Source of the DNA: Nguyenibacter vanlangensis
Lineage (GTDB): Bacteria > Pseudomonadota > Alphaproteobacteria > Acetobacterales > Acetobacteraceae
DNA length: 64,000 bases
Direction: 5' to 3'
Assembly: GCF_038719015.1 (NCBI RefSeq)
Contig: NZ_CP152276.1
Coordinates: forward strand, 2,647,501 to 2,711,500
This document shows positions 46,538 through 55,837 of this stretch, in pieces (the stretch's first letter is position 1; each line of letters starts with the position of its first letter). Both the position numbers and the translations under genes were made by a program. The notes under the pieces were generated by a model. That model was given only the letters and a program-made list of their open reading frames with translations. It ran no database searches and was not told the DNA's origin.

Positions 46538-46572
46538 GCCGCGGCCATGCGGGCGAGCCGCATGGCCGCGGC
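46538..46572. terminator. Strong hairpin between pdc and the Crp-like gene
   Basis: GCCGCGGCCATGCGG and its exact reverse complement form a 15-bp stem with loop GCGAG, 7 bases past the pdc stop. Convergent genes on both sides make a bidirectional terminator likely, although no U-run follows. Confidence 0.7.
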
Positions 46573-46663
46573 GCCACCCCGAACTGAGCGGAGCCACCAT
46601 GTCGGCCTCGAATACCAATGTCAGTCCGATGCGACAGACGACCCAGGCCACGCCCAGGCCTCA

Positions 46664-47437
46664 CTAGAGCAGATCATTCCCGGTCGATGTGGCTGCGGCG
46701 ATTTTCTTCAGATTCGGAAGGTCGATTCTAAATGTGTTGTCGTCTATCCGGATTATGAGCCTCTTTTTGGTCAGGTCGGTAAGGTTTCGGCTGATGCTCT
46801 CGCGCGTTGTTCCTATGTAGTCAGCAATGTCGATGCGATCCATCGGCAGTTTCAGGATCGACGTGTCCGGATTGAAATAAGGCCTGTCGTGATTGCAGAG
46901 CTCTACCAGAAAGCTGGAAAGTCTTTCAATTCCCTTGCAATGGCTCATGACAATCAGGCGCCTTTGCATCAGCCGAATTTCGGCTGTGGCTTTCACAAGA
47001 AGGGGCGTCTGCAGAGAGGGCTGTGCGTGTACCAGTCCATTTGGGCCGGATATCCTATAACGGATTGCCTGAACGTCGGTCAGGGCATCGGCCCGATTGA
47101 CATATTTTCCATCGACGGAAAGTCCGATGAAATCACCGAACCAGTGGAATGCCAGGACCTGACGCTTGCCATTTGCCAGATCATGTGAAATCCGGACCAG
47201 ACCGGATTCGACAAGATAGATGTAATCCGACCTTTCGTTTTGTCCAAAGACGCATTCGCCAGAACGAAAGGCAAGCGGCTGTCCGATCCGTTTCAATACA
47301 TCTTCATCTTCCGGACTAAGCGCAAGGTCCTGGGGGCCGTTTTTCGGATTGAGCAGGTCGGACGGGGCGTTGATATGGATTCGATCTTTGGGCAGGGCCA
47401 TCTTGTGTGTCTCGGTAATGGAGAGGGACTGGTTCAT
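46664..47437 (-). CDS. Crp/Fnr-family transcriptional regulator (FixK-like)
   Basis: 257 residues. A cyclic-nucleotide-type beta-roll (LAFRSGECVFGQNERSDYIYLVESGLVRI) is followed by the dimer helix and a C-terminal HTH (RIDIADYIGTTRESISRNLTDLTKKRLIIR) with the E-S-R-x-L recognition residues. The four N-terminal cysteines that bind the Fe-S cluster in FNR are absent, so it resembles FixK-type members that follow another signal. The ATG at 47437 is used. It follows the ion-channel gene by 32 bases and faces pdc. Confidence 0.88.
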   Translation of the reverse strand: MNQSLSITETHKMALPKDRIHINAPSDLLNPKNGPQDLALSPEDEDVLKRIGQPLAFRSGECVFGQNERSDYIYLVESGLVRISHDLANGKRQVLAFHWFGDFIGLSVDGKYVNRADALTDVQAIRYRISGPNGLVHAQPSLQTPLLVKATAEIRLMQRRLIVMSHCKGIERLSSFLVELCNHDRPYFNPDTSILKLPMDRIDIADYIGTTRESISRNLTDLTKKRLIIRIDDNTFRIDLPNLKKIAAATSTGNDLL

Positions 47438-47469
47438 AGATGATATCTGGCGGTGTCCAGGTTGCCGGA

Positions 47470-48000
47470 TCACTGTGGAACGCCATTCTGTCCATCCTTT
47501 CTAGCCGGATGAAGCCAGGATATTTCGGGGGAACGGTCATTCGTTCCCGACAGGTGATGGCGTGAACGCCATGTGCTTCTGCCCAGTCGTTGAAAGATTC
47601 CGAAAAGGAATGCCGTCGACATCCCGACGAGGAGCATGCCCGAACAGGCTTCGACGGCACCCAGGACGCGCCATTGCCGATCAAGGACGATTCCGCTGAC
47701 ACCCCTTGTTGACATCGTGTCAAAAGAATAGAAAAGCGCGTCACTGCAATTTCGTATGGCTCCAAGATATACGAAAAGAACCGCCCATGATATCGATTCA
47801 AGCATATGCAGGAAGCCAAGGCACACACAGATCACCGTAATGAGGAACGTCTGCTTGGTTATACGTTTCCAGTGCCTGCTGAAGTCAAAATTTAGGGCGA
47901 AATAGGGACTGTCGACCAGCATCTCGAGACTGCCCATACCGATGGCATGCAACAGGGTGCAGCCTATGCTGACTAGAAGGCCTATCAACCACGGCGCCAT
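47470..48000 (-). CDS. Small two-TM ion channel protein (Ion_trans_2-like)
   Basis: 176 residues. N-terminal membrane segments (APWLIGLLVSIGCTLLHAIGMGSL, FLITVICVCLGFLHMLESISWAVLFVYLGAI) flank a pore-like segment (ALFYSFDTMSTRGVSGIVLDRQWRVLGAVEACSGMLLVGMSTAFLFGIF), a pattern of putative potassium-channel relatives in Proteobacteria; the classical TxGYG filter is replaced by STRG, so K+ selectivity is uncertain. The ATG at 48000 has AAGGG upstream; an in-frame ATG at 48036 lacks a site. Located upstream of the Crp-like gene on the same strand. Confidence 0.72.
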   Translation of the reverse strand: MAPWLIGLLVSIGCTLLHAIGMGSLEMLVDSPYFALNFDFSRHWKRITKQTFLITVICVCLGFLHMLESISWAVLFVYLGAIRNCSDALFYSFDTMSTRGVSGIVLDRQWRVLGAVEACSGMLLVGMSTAFLFGIFQRLGRSTWRSRHHLSGTNDRSPEISWLHPARKDGQNGVPQ

Positions 48001-48141
48001 GAATGTACCCTTCGTTGGTGCAAATGTCTTTTCCATACGACATGCAGGGCCGGTCTCTCGGCGAAACCTGTCGTCAGCCAGGCCCGGCGGGAACATTGCC
48101 GTGATCGGTCCAGTGATATCCTGTGACCGGAGCGTCCGAGC

Positions 48142-49521
48142 CTATTTTCCCCCCGTCGCCTGATACAGTGTCGCGATTTCGCCTAGGCGGGCGGCTCGGA
48201 TCTGCACCCTTTGCAAAGTCGTTTCCAGAATATCATATTCCGAGTTCGCGACATCGAAGTAATTGACATACCCGGTGCGCAATTCCTTTCGAGCATCCGC
48301 CAGCGTGTGCTGCCTGTCATAGAGTGCGCGTTGCACCTGCTCTTCTTCTTCAGCCAGGTGCGTCAATCCGGCGAGAGCATCCTCGACCTCGCGAAAGGCT
48401 TCGATGGCGGCCTTGCGGTACGCCCAGGCGGCCTGATTGCGGCGGGATCGGGCAATACGCTCATTGGCCTGCAATTCGCCTCCTTCGAAGATGGGAGCCA
48501 GGATGCTGCCCCCAAGGGCCCAGGCTGTTCCGGTGAACGGATTGCTGCCGCCGATCGTGCCGATCCCAGGGTTGATGACGATATCGGGCAGGAAGGCTGC
48601 CCGTGCGGATTGGAGGGAATGATCGGCGGCTATGATGGTGTCGCCTGCCTCCACCAGATCCGGCCGGTTGGCCAGTACGCGTGCCGGAACGGGTTCGATC
48701 ACGGGCGGAAAGCGAATATTGTCGAGTTGCGGGCCGTCTGTTGCAATCGAATCGATATCATTCGGCATATCCCCCAGCAGCACCGCCAGGGCATCTTCCT
48801 GTCGTGCGATCTGAAGTTTCGTGGCTGCGATCTGTGCCTGCGCATTGCTGACCAGGGCATCTGCCTGATCGGCAGAGCTGCGCTTCTCGTAGCCCGCAGT
48901 GACCTCATGGGCGATCCGGATGCGTTCGGCTTCACGCACGTCACGTGTATGTTCCAGAATCGTCAGGGCCTCACGGGACGACTGAAGCGCGACATAGGCC
49001 CGTACGGTATCGCCAATCAGGGCCAGTTCCACTGCGTCCCGATCGGCGGCACTGGCCAGCATCCGGGCCTTTGCAGCCCGTGTCTGCTCACGCAGACGTC
49101 CGAACAGGTCGGTATCGAACTTCAGGCCGCCACCCAGAATATACTGGCTGAATTCCATCGTACTGAAGCGACCGTTCCCGATGCCAATGCCGCTGCCCTC
49201 GACATGCGGTAGTTCGGCACTGAATGAGAGGCGCATCTGCGCGCGGGCTTCCATCACGCGCTCCGCGGCGATCGCCATGTCGGGATTATTGTGGACGGCG
49301 CGGGCAACAAGGCTGGTCAGCACAGGATCGCCGAAGCGGTTCCACCACTGTTCCGGTACAGATGCGGTCAGGGCCTGTCCGTTCGGTCCCGGACGCCAGG
49401 AGGATGAAGGAATGACTGCCGAACCCGATGGCAGGATTTCGTCATGGGCGCTACAGGCGGCGAGCGTACATGATGCAAGCAGCAATGCCGGCAGATACCA
49501 TGAATGGCGGGCTTTCTTCAC
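48142..49521 (-). CDS. NodT-family outer-membrane efflux lipoprotein
   Basis: 459-residue TolC-like channel. Lipoprotein signal LLLASCTLAACSA with the Cys at the cleavage site, WWNRFGDPVLTSLVARAVHNNPDM, two OEP repeats of coiled-coil helices (ALIGDTVRAYVALQSS; AWAYRKAAIEAFREVEDALAGL) and GGSILAPIFEGGELQANE, typical of NodT members. It overlaps the membrane-fusion gene by 4 bases, so the three efflux genes are one operon. Confidence 0.92.
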   Translation of the reverse strand: MKKARHSWYLPALLLASCTLAACSAHDEILPSGSAVIPSSSWRPGPNGQALTASVPEQWWNRFGDPVLTSLVARAVHNNPDMAIAAERVMEARAQMRLSFSAELPHVEGSGIGIGNGRFSTMEFSQYILGGGLKFDTDLFGRLREQTRAAKARMLASAADRDAVELALIGDTVRAYVALQSSREALTILEHTRDVREAERIRIAHEVTAGYEKRSSADQADALVSNAQAQIAATKLQIARQEDALAVLLGDMPNDIDSIATDGPQLDNIRFPPVIEPVPARVLANRPDLVEAGDTIIAADHSLQSARAAFLPDIVINPGIGTIGGSNPFTGTAWALGGSILAPIFEGGELQANERIARSRRNQAAWAYRKAAIEAFREVEDALAGLTHLAEEEEQVQRALYDRQHTLADARKELRTGYVNYFDVANSEYDILETTLQRVQIRAARLGEIATLYQATGGK

Positions 49522-50678
49522 GGTCTGGTACCATCAGCCCACGTGTCGGGTATGTGTGCGGTCGTGTCAGACGGTGTAGCGACAAAGACTTCCACCGACA
49601 TGCCTGGGGCAAGTCGTTCCGCCAGCTTCTGACCAGGGTCGATGGCGATGTAGATACCGATACGTTGTGGTACTTTAACGAAATTTCCGGTTGCATTGTC
49701 AGGTTTGACTAGCGCGAATTCAGATCCCGTTGCCGGTGCGACGCGCGTGATATGTCCGCTGAATTGCTCCCCGGCCAAGGCATCCACAGTGAAGGTTGCA
49801 TGCTGACCGACGCGCATACGGCTGGTCTGCGCTTCCTTGTAATCGGCGATCACCCAGCGTTCGTCGGGGACAAGCGAAAACAGGGCCGTACCGGCACCGA
49901 CATAGGCACCGACATGGGTGCCGCCGGTCCGGCCGATAACCCCGTCGCTTTCGGCACGGATATGGGTGCGATCCAGATCGATCAGGGCGGAATTCAGGGC
50001 TGCCTTCGCCTGCCTTACGATCGCGCGAAGCACCTGCTCTTCCACGTTCGCTGCCGTTACAGCGGTCTCGGCGGCCCTGAGGTCCGCGCGTGCCTGCCGA
50101 ACAGCGGCTTCGTCCGAGCGCAGTGTGGCAAGCCCCGCATCATAGTCCCGGCGGGAAACCGTCTGATCGGCGACCAGCAGTTCCTGCCGATGATGGTCCG
50201 CGGAACTCTGTGCCAGGTGGGCAAGGGCAGTTTGCAGGGCGGCATCGCGCTGTTCCAGCCCCGCACGGGCCGATGCCTGGTTCTGGCGGTTATTGGCCAG
50301 GGTGGCCTCGCGGCTGGCCACATCCGCCTGTGCCTGTGCGACACGGGCATCATAGGAACTTTCGTCGATCTGAACGAGAACCTGTCCCTTGCGGACGTGG
50401 GCATAGTCGTCGACCAGAACCTGTCTGATATAGCCGGGTACCTGTGGGGCGACGACGGTGACGTGACCCTGCACATAGGCATCGTCCGTCCGTACCCCGT
50501 CAAAGCCGAATGGAGGGAGTTCGAACGCGGACAGCGTGCATGCCACCGCGATGGCTGCGAGCATCAGCGTTATCGTAATGACGATCGCGTTCCGCCGTGG
50601 GGGATGCCATTCAACGGTCGGAGACGGCGGGTTTCCCATGTCCTGACTGCCGCTCGCCGATCCGTCTTGCTGTGTCAT
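49518..50678 (-). CDS. EmrA/HlyD-type membrane-fusion protein
   Basis: 386 residues: one N-terminal membrane anchor (AIVITITLMLAAIAVACTLSAF), a lipoyl half with DDAYVQGHVTVVAPQVPGYIRQVLVDDYAHVRKGQVLVQID, a long coiled-coil hairpin (about 110-215) and the second lipoyl part followed by VRVGQHATFTVDALAGEQFSGHITRVAP. It bridges the inner-membrane EmrB-type pump and the NodT channel. ATG at 50678 overlaps the emrB-like stop. Confidence 0.92.
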   Translation of the reverse strand: MTQQDGSASGSQDMGNPPSPTVEWHPPRRNAIVITITLMLAAIAVACTLSAFELPPFGFDGVRTDDAYVQGHVTVVAPQVPGYIRQVLVDDYAHVRKGQVLVQIDESSYDARVAQAQADVASREATLANNRQNQASARAGLEQRDAALQTALAHLAQSSADHHRQELLVADQTVSRRDYDAGLATLRSDEAAVRQARADLRAAETAVTAANVEEQVLRAIVRQAKAALNSALIDLDRTHIRAESDGVIGRTGGTHVGAYVGAGTALFSLVPDERWVIADYKEAQTSRMRVGQHATFTVDALAGEQFSGHITRVAPATGSEFALVKPDNATGNFVKVPQRIGIYIAIDPGQKLAERLAPGMSVEVFVATPSDTTAHIPDTWADGTRP

Positions 50679-52237
50679 GACGGACGCCCCGCGGCATGGC
50701 TGGTAACCCGCATCCACAGGAATGACAGTGCAAGCAGGGCTGCGACGCCGAAGGCAAGATCGCGGACGAAGCCGAAGACATTGATATAGCCAAGAACGGC
50801 GGACTGGTCGGAAAGGTTGCTGATCAAGGAAGATGCACCACGGTTAAGGACGTCCAGCGAAGTGGAGGCCGAGCCGGCGAGACGGTTGGAGAGGCCCGTC
50901 AGCGCGTAACGTTGATAGTGATATTGCAGGCTGCCCAGCACGGCGGATCCGATGACACTTCCAAGGCTTTGTGAAATCGCAAACACGTAAATGGCCGAGA
51001 TGAAATTGCTGGTATCGGATCTGAATACGAGAATGATGTCATACAGAAGGGCGGGCCCCACGAACAACGTCGTGCCGAAACCCAGAAGGGCCTGCGAAAA
51101 ATACATATCGACCGGGCGGCTCTGGGCATTGCTGCCTGTGTCAAGGGCGGCCGCAACAGCGATGACGACGAGTGCCGCGATACACTGAAACGGTATGGTC
51201 CCGGGGGACAGGGTCAACGCCATGGTGGCGATACCACACACCATACCGAGGATGACCCACAGATAAAGCGTATGGAACTGATCATTGAGCAGGCCCGCAT
51301 GCGTGAACAGCCCGATGACACCGGTATCCTGTTCCGATAGGAGCAGTCGCTCCATGATGGCGACTACGACGAACTTCACAAGTGTCGATGTCGACAGCCA
51401 TCCCATTTCCAGCAGAGGCCGGGTACGGCACAGTTCGACGGCGACGGCCGGCGCAAGAAACAGGATCATCGTGACGAGAAGCCAGCCGATCCATGGCGTG
51501 TCCGTCCACCACAGGGTGCGGCCGAGCGTCAGTACAGCAACAAGGGTCACCGATACGATGCTCAACAGCGTGGCCGGAAGCAGGTCGACCGCACCGATCA
51601 CCGGGCCGGTATAGGTCTTCGGCAAGGGTAGAAGCAACACCGCCAGCAGTTGCAGCGATGCGAATGTCGTGGACAGGCAGGCAAAACCCTTATTGCCGGA
51701 ATGGGTCAGCATCTCCACGGGAAACAGGGCCGCGATCGGATTGGCCAGTTGGAGGCTGGCGATGGCCAGCGCGATGGCGAGCACTCTCCGGGATTTTGGA
51801 AGGGCCTGTATGAAATAGTATACGCCGGCCGCGACACTGGTGGAGACCTGCAGGCCATTGGTCACGCGATTGACGACCATGCCGATGAAACCATGGGCCA
51901 GAAGCATAACGAGGCCGCTGGCGACATTGGCCACGAGCAGCCAGTGAAGGATACGCATGATTCCGAATTGCTGTCGGCCCTTGATGACGACCAAATTGGC
52001 GTACGCCGCGGCCGCCACGAAGGCGACGATCAGCCATTCACTTTCGGCTATAGTCAGCCCGGCTTCCCCCGCAACACTGCCAAGATTGCCGGACAGCAGT
52101 GCGTTCTGTGTCGATGCGATGATCGGCATGAGGAAGCCCATGCCGATATAGGCCACACGGCGCGCCATCGGGTGATGCGCGATATAGGGCGCGCCCAGCA
52201 GCGGGGGGCGTTCAAGATCCGAAGGTACTTCAGACAT
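50675..52237 (-). CDS. EmrB/DHA2-type MFS efflux pump
   Basis: 520 residues with 14 predicted membrane segments, as in DHA2 pumps partnered with EmrA. VAYIGMGFLMPIIASTQNALLSGNL at the start and AGLTIAESEWLIVAFVAAAAYANLVVIKGRQQFGIMRIL contain the family loop region. Substrates of such pumps are lipophilic acids, uncouplers and antibiotics; none can be picked here. Controlled by the MarR gene upstream (84-base gap). Confidence 0.88.
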   Translation of the reverse strand: MSEVPSDLERPPLLGAPYIAHHPMARRVAYIGMGFLMPIIASTQNALLSGNLGSVAGEAGLTIAESEWLIVAFVAAAAYANLVVIKGRQQFGIMRILHWLLVANVASGLVMLLAHGFIGMVVNRVTNGLQVSTSVAAGVYYFIQALPKSRRVLAIALAIASLQLANPIAALFPVEMLTHSGNKGFACLSTTFASLQLLAVLLLPLPKTYTGPVIGAVDLLPATLLSIVSVTLVAVLTLGRTLWWTDTPWIGWLLVTMILFLAPAVAVELCRTRPLLEMGWLSTSTLVKFVVVAIMERLLLSEQDTGVIGLFTHAGLLNDQFHTLYLWVILGMVCGIATMALTLSPGTIPFQCIAALVVIAVAAALDTGSNAQSRPVDMYFSQALLGFGTTLFVGPALLYDIILVFRSDTSNFISAIYVFAISQSLGSVIGSAVLGSLQYHYQRYALTGLSNRLAGSASTSLDVLNRGASSLISNLSDQSAVLGYINVFGFVRDLAFGVAALLALSFLWMRVTSHAAGRPS

Positions 52238-52321
52238 TGACCTGGCTTTTCAGCGACGTTTTTTCCGGATTTCAAATAAACGAATCACGAAAGAAACGAA
52301 GATGTTTAGATTGAAGAAGGT

Positions 52322-52768
52322 TTACAGCTTCATCCTGACGATGATATCGAGAATTTCGCCAAATATCTCTTTTGCTACCGATCCATGACTTCCGAGTTTT
52401 TCGATAACTTCCTCTTCGATTCCGGACGCGGCCTGCAGTACGGTTTCGATGCGTTCATGACCGGTTCCGGTCAGGACGATGCAATAGGCCCTGCCGTCCC
52501 TTGCATCGGGAATTCGGGTGATGAGGTCAAGCGCTTCCAGAGCCCGCAATGTCCGTACCACCGATGATTTGTCCAGAAGCAGTGCGTCGGCGATTTCCTG
52601 CTGACTCATGGGACGGTTCTGCCGACTCAACTCAAGCAGGGGCTGCCATGTCGCATCTGTCAAACCGTATGGAAGCAGGCGTGTGTTCAGGATATGGCGC
52701 CAGCGCCGGGCAATCTGGGCAAGCATGCGGCCAAGAGTGATGGCCGTATCGTCGCCGCCGTTCTGCAT
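52322..52768 (-). CDS. MarR-family regulator of the efflux operon
   Basis: 148 residues. A winged-helix domain (LTDATWQPLLELSRQNRPMSQQEIADALLLDKSSVVRTLRALEALDLITRIPDARDGRAYCIVLTGTG) with the DxRxxx wing motif and helical dimer arms. It is the first gene of the marR-emrB-emrA-outer membrane channel set and probably represses it until a phenolic or acidic ligand binds. A promoter-like TTGACA occurs on the minus strand at 52936-52941. Confidence 0.9.
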   Translation of the reverse strand: MQNGGDDTAITLGRMLAQIARRWRHILNTRLLPYGLTDATWQPLLELSRQNRPMSQQEIADALLLDKSSVVRTLRALEALDLITRIPDARDGRAYCIVLTGTGHERIETVLQAASGIEEEVIEKLGSHGSVAKEIFGEILDIIVRMKL

Positions 52769-53031
52769 CAGTCTGTGTAATCCGTTTCGTTCGATGGCCC
52801 CGCTATGAAGAGAAGCCGGCTAATGAGATGGCGCATACAGATGGGCTTCGCGCCTGCGCGCGCAGTCGATCTGAGAATGAGGATCGTGAAGTGGTCCCCA
52901 TGCCGGGACCGCTTCATCAGGCAAAAAAGTTTGTATGTCAACCAGTATATTTCTGATGACGACATGGTCCGTTTTTCCTTCTGGGGGTCAATCAGCGAAA
53001 GGAGCGAGACTCCACCTCTAACTGATAACAA
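52769..53031. other. Junction between efflux operon and backbone
   Basis: About 260 bases ahead of the marR gene with no open gene. Minus-strand TTGACA at 52941-52936 is 17 bases before GATGAA, a possible promoter for the marR operon. The boundary of accessory DNA with the traG fragment lies near 53032. Confidence 0.4.
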
Positions 53032-53217
53032 TCAGGGGATTACATAAACACGAGCCCATGTGGCAGCAGCGAGTCCCGAAACCATGGCGACACCGAGTCC
53101 GGCCACCACCAGAGAGGCAATCACACTGCCCGCCCCGGCGATCCAGCCGGCCTGCATGAAGATATGCGGCGCATAGCATGACGCTGCGCCAGTCAGGAAC
53201 CACGATAGCTTTGCCAT
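53032..53217 (-). pseudogene. traG N-terminal fragment behind the relaxase gene
   Basis: 61 codons starting MAKLSWFLTGAASCYAPHIFMQAGWIAGAGSVIASLVVAG. The part CYAPHIFMQAGWIAGAGSV aligns with TraG residues 71-89 (DAYAPHIFAQGGWIAGSGGV) and the DNA is closely similar to 7391-7447. The frame then leaves homology and stops at the cargo junction. It begins 1 base after the relaxase stop, so this is the residue of an original traG start region, not a stray copy elsewhere. Confidence 0.75.
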
Positions 53218-53218
53218 C

Positions 53219-54988
53219 TTACAGCCCGATCCCCATGTCCCGCTTCCGGCCGAAGGACCAGTCCACCCCGCCATCGCCGCGCGCGATCCCGGAGACCTGC
53301 CGGCCAAGCTGTTTCTCCAGGGACGGCGTCCAGGGCACCAGTTGGAACCCCAGCCCGTCATCGATCATGGCCATACGCCCCGAGGCCAGGGCAAAGCGCT
53401 GGCGATAGGTGCCCGTCACATATTCACCCTGGGCCGAGGGCTGATGCGGCAGTCCGCTCTGCTGCTCCAGACGCCTGACCAGGTCAGCGACCTCGCGCTC
53501 CCGCAGTGCCACGATCATGCCATGCGGATAGCGCACCTGCTCTCCATCGCGCTGGGCAATGCCCTGCGCGACCAGATGCTCCGACCGCCGGGTCAAAGCA
53601 TCCCGCACCTCGGCGCCGTATCCCCCCTCCCCCAGCGCCACCGGCTCACGCGCGATGAGTTGCCGGTCGAGCCAGGTCGCGCCCCGCGCCGTCACCTGCT
53701 CCGCGACCGACAGGTCCGAGCGCACCGCCAACGCCACACGGCGACGGCCATTGGCGTCCTCGAATTTCCGTACCTCCACCACTGACCTGGACGGACTGTC
53801 GCCGGTCGCCTCCAGCGTCGGCAGATGGACGTGATGGGTACGTCCATCCACCCCGTCGATCACGGCATAGGCCGTGCCCTTCAGTTCGTCGTCGAGGCCG
53901 CGCGCCACCAGTCGCCCGATTACCGGTTCGGCCAGTTCTTCCCCGGCCAGCACCCAGGCTGACGCGGCGCGCTCGATGCCCTGTTCGCTCAGGCCGCGAT
54001 GGATGCGCTTGATGATATCCCCACGCTGGCCCATCTCGCGCAGGGTCGGTTCCGCCGCCTCGTCCAGCCGCCATCGTCCGTCCCCGACCTGGTGCGCCAA
54101 TCCCATCCGCTCCAGGCGCCGCAACCGTCCCACCTTCAGCACCGCGAAGAGATCCGGCCGGCGATCCGGATGCGGGGCTAGGTTGAGAATTCCCCGCTCA
54201 TCGGCATCCTGCTGCAATTGCCGGTCGAGCTGGGTCCAGCGCTCGGCCTCGACCTGCCGTTCCACGGATTTGCGGATCTCGTTCTCAGTGCGGAGACCGA
54301 GTTCCAGCGTGACCAGGTTCTGGGCGCGGGCGCGCAGGCCCTCGCTGATATAGTCGCGGGCGATCACCAGATCCTCGCCCTCCTGGTCCTTGCCACGCAC
54401 GATGATATGGATATGCGGATTATCGGTGTTCCAATGCGACACCGCCACCCAGTCCAGCGTCGTGCCGAGATCCTGCTCGGCCTGGGTCATCAATTCGCGC
54501 GTGAAGGATCTAAGGTCCGCCAGCGCCGGCGCATCCTCCGGCCCGATGATGAAGCGGAAATGATGCCGATCATCCGCGCACCGCTCGGCGAATTCGGACG
54601 CCGGCACCGCGTCGCGCTCGGCGCCGAACAGCTTCGCCTTCTCGCCGTCCTTCGTCACCCCTTCACGCTGGAGGTAGGACAGGTGGGCACGCAGCGAGGC
54701 CCGGCCGCCATGGCGCACGACACGGGCCTTGACCACAGCAAGCCGGGTGCGCCGCGACAGGATGCGGTTGGCGCGCAACGTGGCGCCCCTACCCCGCCCA
54801 AAGGTCGACGGACCCGTCCCGCCTCGTCCTGAACCCGGACGCGCCATGCCGCCGGCCCGGTTGGTCGCGGCGAGAACCTTGCCGATAAAGGACCGCCCCT
54901 GACCCGCGCGGGTCGCGCGGATGCGGCCGGGTCTGACCCGGAATTCGTCATCCTGCACCACGGAAACCCTGACCTTGCTGGAGATCAT
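53219..54988 (-). CDS. VirD2-like relaxase with DUF3363 domain
   Basis: 589 residues; nicks the transfer origin and pilots the strand. Opens DEFRVRPGRIRATRAGQGRSF and STFGRGRGATLRANRI, typical of the family in alphaproteobacterial conjugative elements. The metal-binding motif HWNTDNPHIHIIVRG is near residue 188. DUF3363 follows (DERGILNLAPHPDRR; GTAYAVIDGVDGRTHHVHLP; MGIGL end). The ATG at 54988 is used. It lies downstream of the lytic transglycosylase gene with a 200-base gap holding the presumed oriT. Confidence 0.93.
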   Translation of the reverse strand: MISSKVRVSVVQDDEFRVRPGRIRATRAGQGRSFIGKVLAATNRAGGMARPGSGRGGTGPSTFGRGRGATLRANRILSRRTRLAVVKARVVRHGGRASLRAHLSYLQREGVTKDGEKAKLFGAERDAVPASEFAERCADDRHHFRFIIGPEDAPALADLRSFTRELMTQAEQDLGTTLDWVAVSHWNTDNPHIHIIVRGKDQEGEDLVIARDYISEGLRARAQNLVTLELGLRTENEIRKSVERQVEAERWTQLDRQLQQDADERGILNLAPHPDRRPDLFAVLKVGRLRRLERMGLAHQVGDGRWRLDEAAEPTLREMGQRGDIIKRIHRGLSEQGIERAASAWVLAGEELAEPVIGRLVARGLDDELKGTAYAVIDGVDGRTHHVHLPTLEATGDSPSRSVVEVRKFEDANGRRRVALAVRSDLSVAEQVTARGATWLDRQLIAREPVALGEGGYGAEVRDALTRRSEHLVAQGIAQRDGEQVRYPHGMIVALREREVADLVRRLEQQSGLPHQPSAQGEYVTGTYRQRFALASGRMAMIDDGLGFQLVPWTPSLEKQLGRQVSGIARGDGGVDWSFGRKRDMGIGL

Positions 54989-55074
54989 TGAAAAGATATC
55001 GAATTCTTTGGGCGAAACCTTTGGACGGCAAAATGACCTTGCAGAAACACGAGAAAATCCGCCATCCCCAACCG

Positions 55075-55110
55075 AGACGCACCTTGCGGCTTTTATCTTG
55101 CCTTAAGCCA
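55075..55110. other. Candidate origin of transfer (oriT / nic)
   Basis: In the 200-base gap upstream of the relaxase start, TATCTTGC at 55094-55101 fits the nic consensus YATCYTG|Y used by the VirD2/RP4 relaxase group, and a short inverted repeat CGCA-CCT-TGCG lies 10 bases before it. Relaxase genes commonly sit beside their oriT. Inference only. Confidence 0.35.
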
Positions 55111-55189
55111 AAATGGCCCACTCCCCGATAAAACTGCCGACTCCACCGCCGATTTCCGAGGGAGAACATCAGCCCGCCGTGTCGATCCC

Positions 55190-55837
55190 TCATGGTTCGG
55201 CGCTCCCCGAACGGCGGATGAACAGCGTCAATGATGCTGCAGACGGACTGCTGACAGGATGCGACGAACCGGCGGACGACATACCCACGAAATGCGCGGC
55301 GAACAGCATCGCCAGCCGCCAATCGGTCGCGGCGAACCGCTCGCGGACGTGCGCTGGCGATGCATCGCCAGTGCTCCGGCGCAGCAGACGAACGACCGAG
55401 GCGACGTAATCGCGCGTCTCGGCGGGCAGCGGACGCCCGGTTGCCAGATGATCGTCATAACGCCCCGGCCCGGCATTATAGGCGGCCAGGAAGCCGGCAT
55501 CGCCATAGCGATCATGCAGCAGCCGAAGATAAGCAGTCCCGGCGACGATATTGTCATGGGGGTCGAACGGATCTGCGCCGAGATTGAGATCCTGGCGCAA
55601 TTCCCGCCATGTGTTGGGCATGATCTGCATCAGCCCCATCGCGCCCTTCGCCGAAATGGCGTGCGGATCGCCGCCGCTCTCGATGCGCAACACCGCGCGG
55701 ACCCAGTCCTGCGGAATGGATGCCTGCCGCGCGGCCTGCTGCACGAAATCGTCGATGCCCTGCGCACGGGAAGGACCAGGCGAGAGCAGCAGCGCGAGCC
55801 CGAGCGCGCCGCCCGCGATCAACGCGCCCCGCCTCAT
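55190..55837 (-). CDS. Lytic transglycosylase, conjugation-associated
   Basis: 215-residue periplasmic muramidase (VirB1-like role). Signal peptide ALIAGGALGLALLLSPGPSRAQG, then SLT domain: VRAVLRIESGGDPHAISAKGAMGLMQIMPNTWREL with the catalytic Glu in IESGG, and AYNAGPGRY. It locally opens the cell wall for the mating apparatus. ATG at 55837; the frame extends upstream without support. It overlaps the DUF736 gene by 4 bases. Confidence 0.92.
   Translation of the reverse strand: MRRGALIAGGALGLALLLSPGPSRAQGIDDFVQQAARQASIPQDWVRAVLRIESGGDPHAISAKGAMGLMQIMPNTWRELRQDLNLGADPFDPHDNIVAGTAYLRLLHDRYGDAGFLAAYNAGPGRYDDHLATGRPLPAETRDYVASVVRLLRRSTGDASPAHVRERFAATDWRLAMLFAAHFVGMSSAGSSHPVSSPSAASLTLFIRRSGSAEP

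Noticed and set aside
55094..55101. Treating the nic-like octamer as proof of oriT
   Set aside because: An 8-base match in 200 bases is weak; reported only as a candidate with low confidence.
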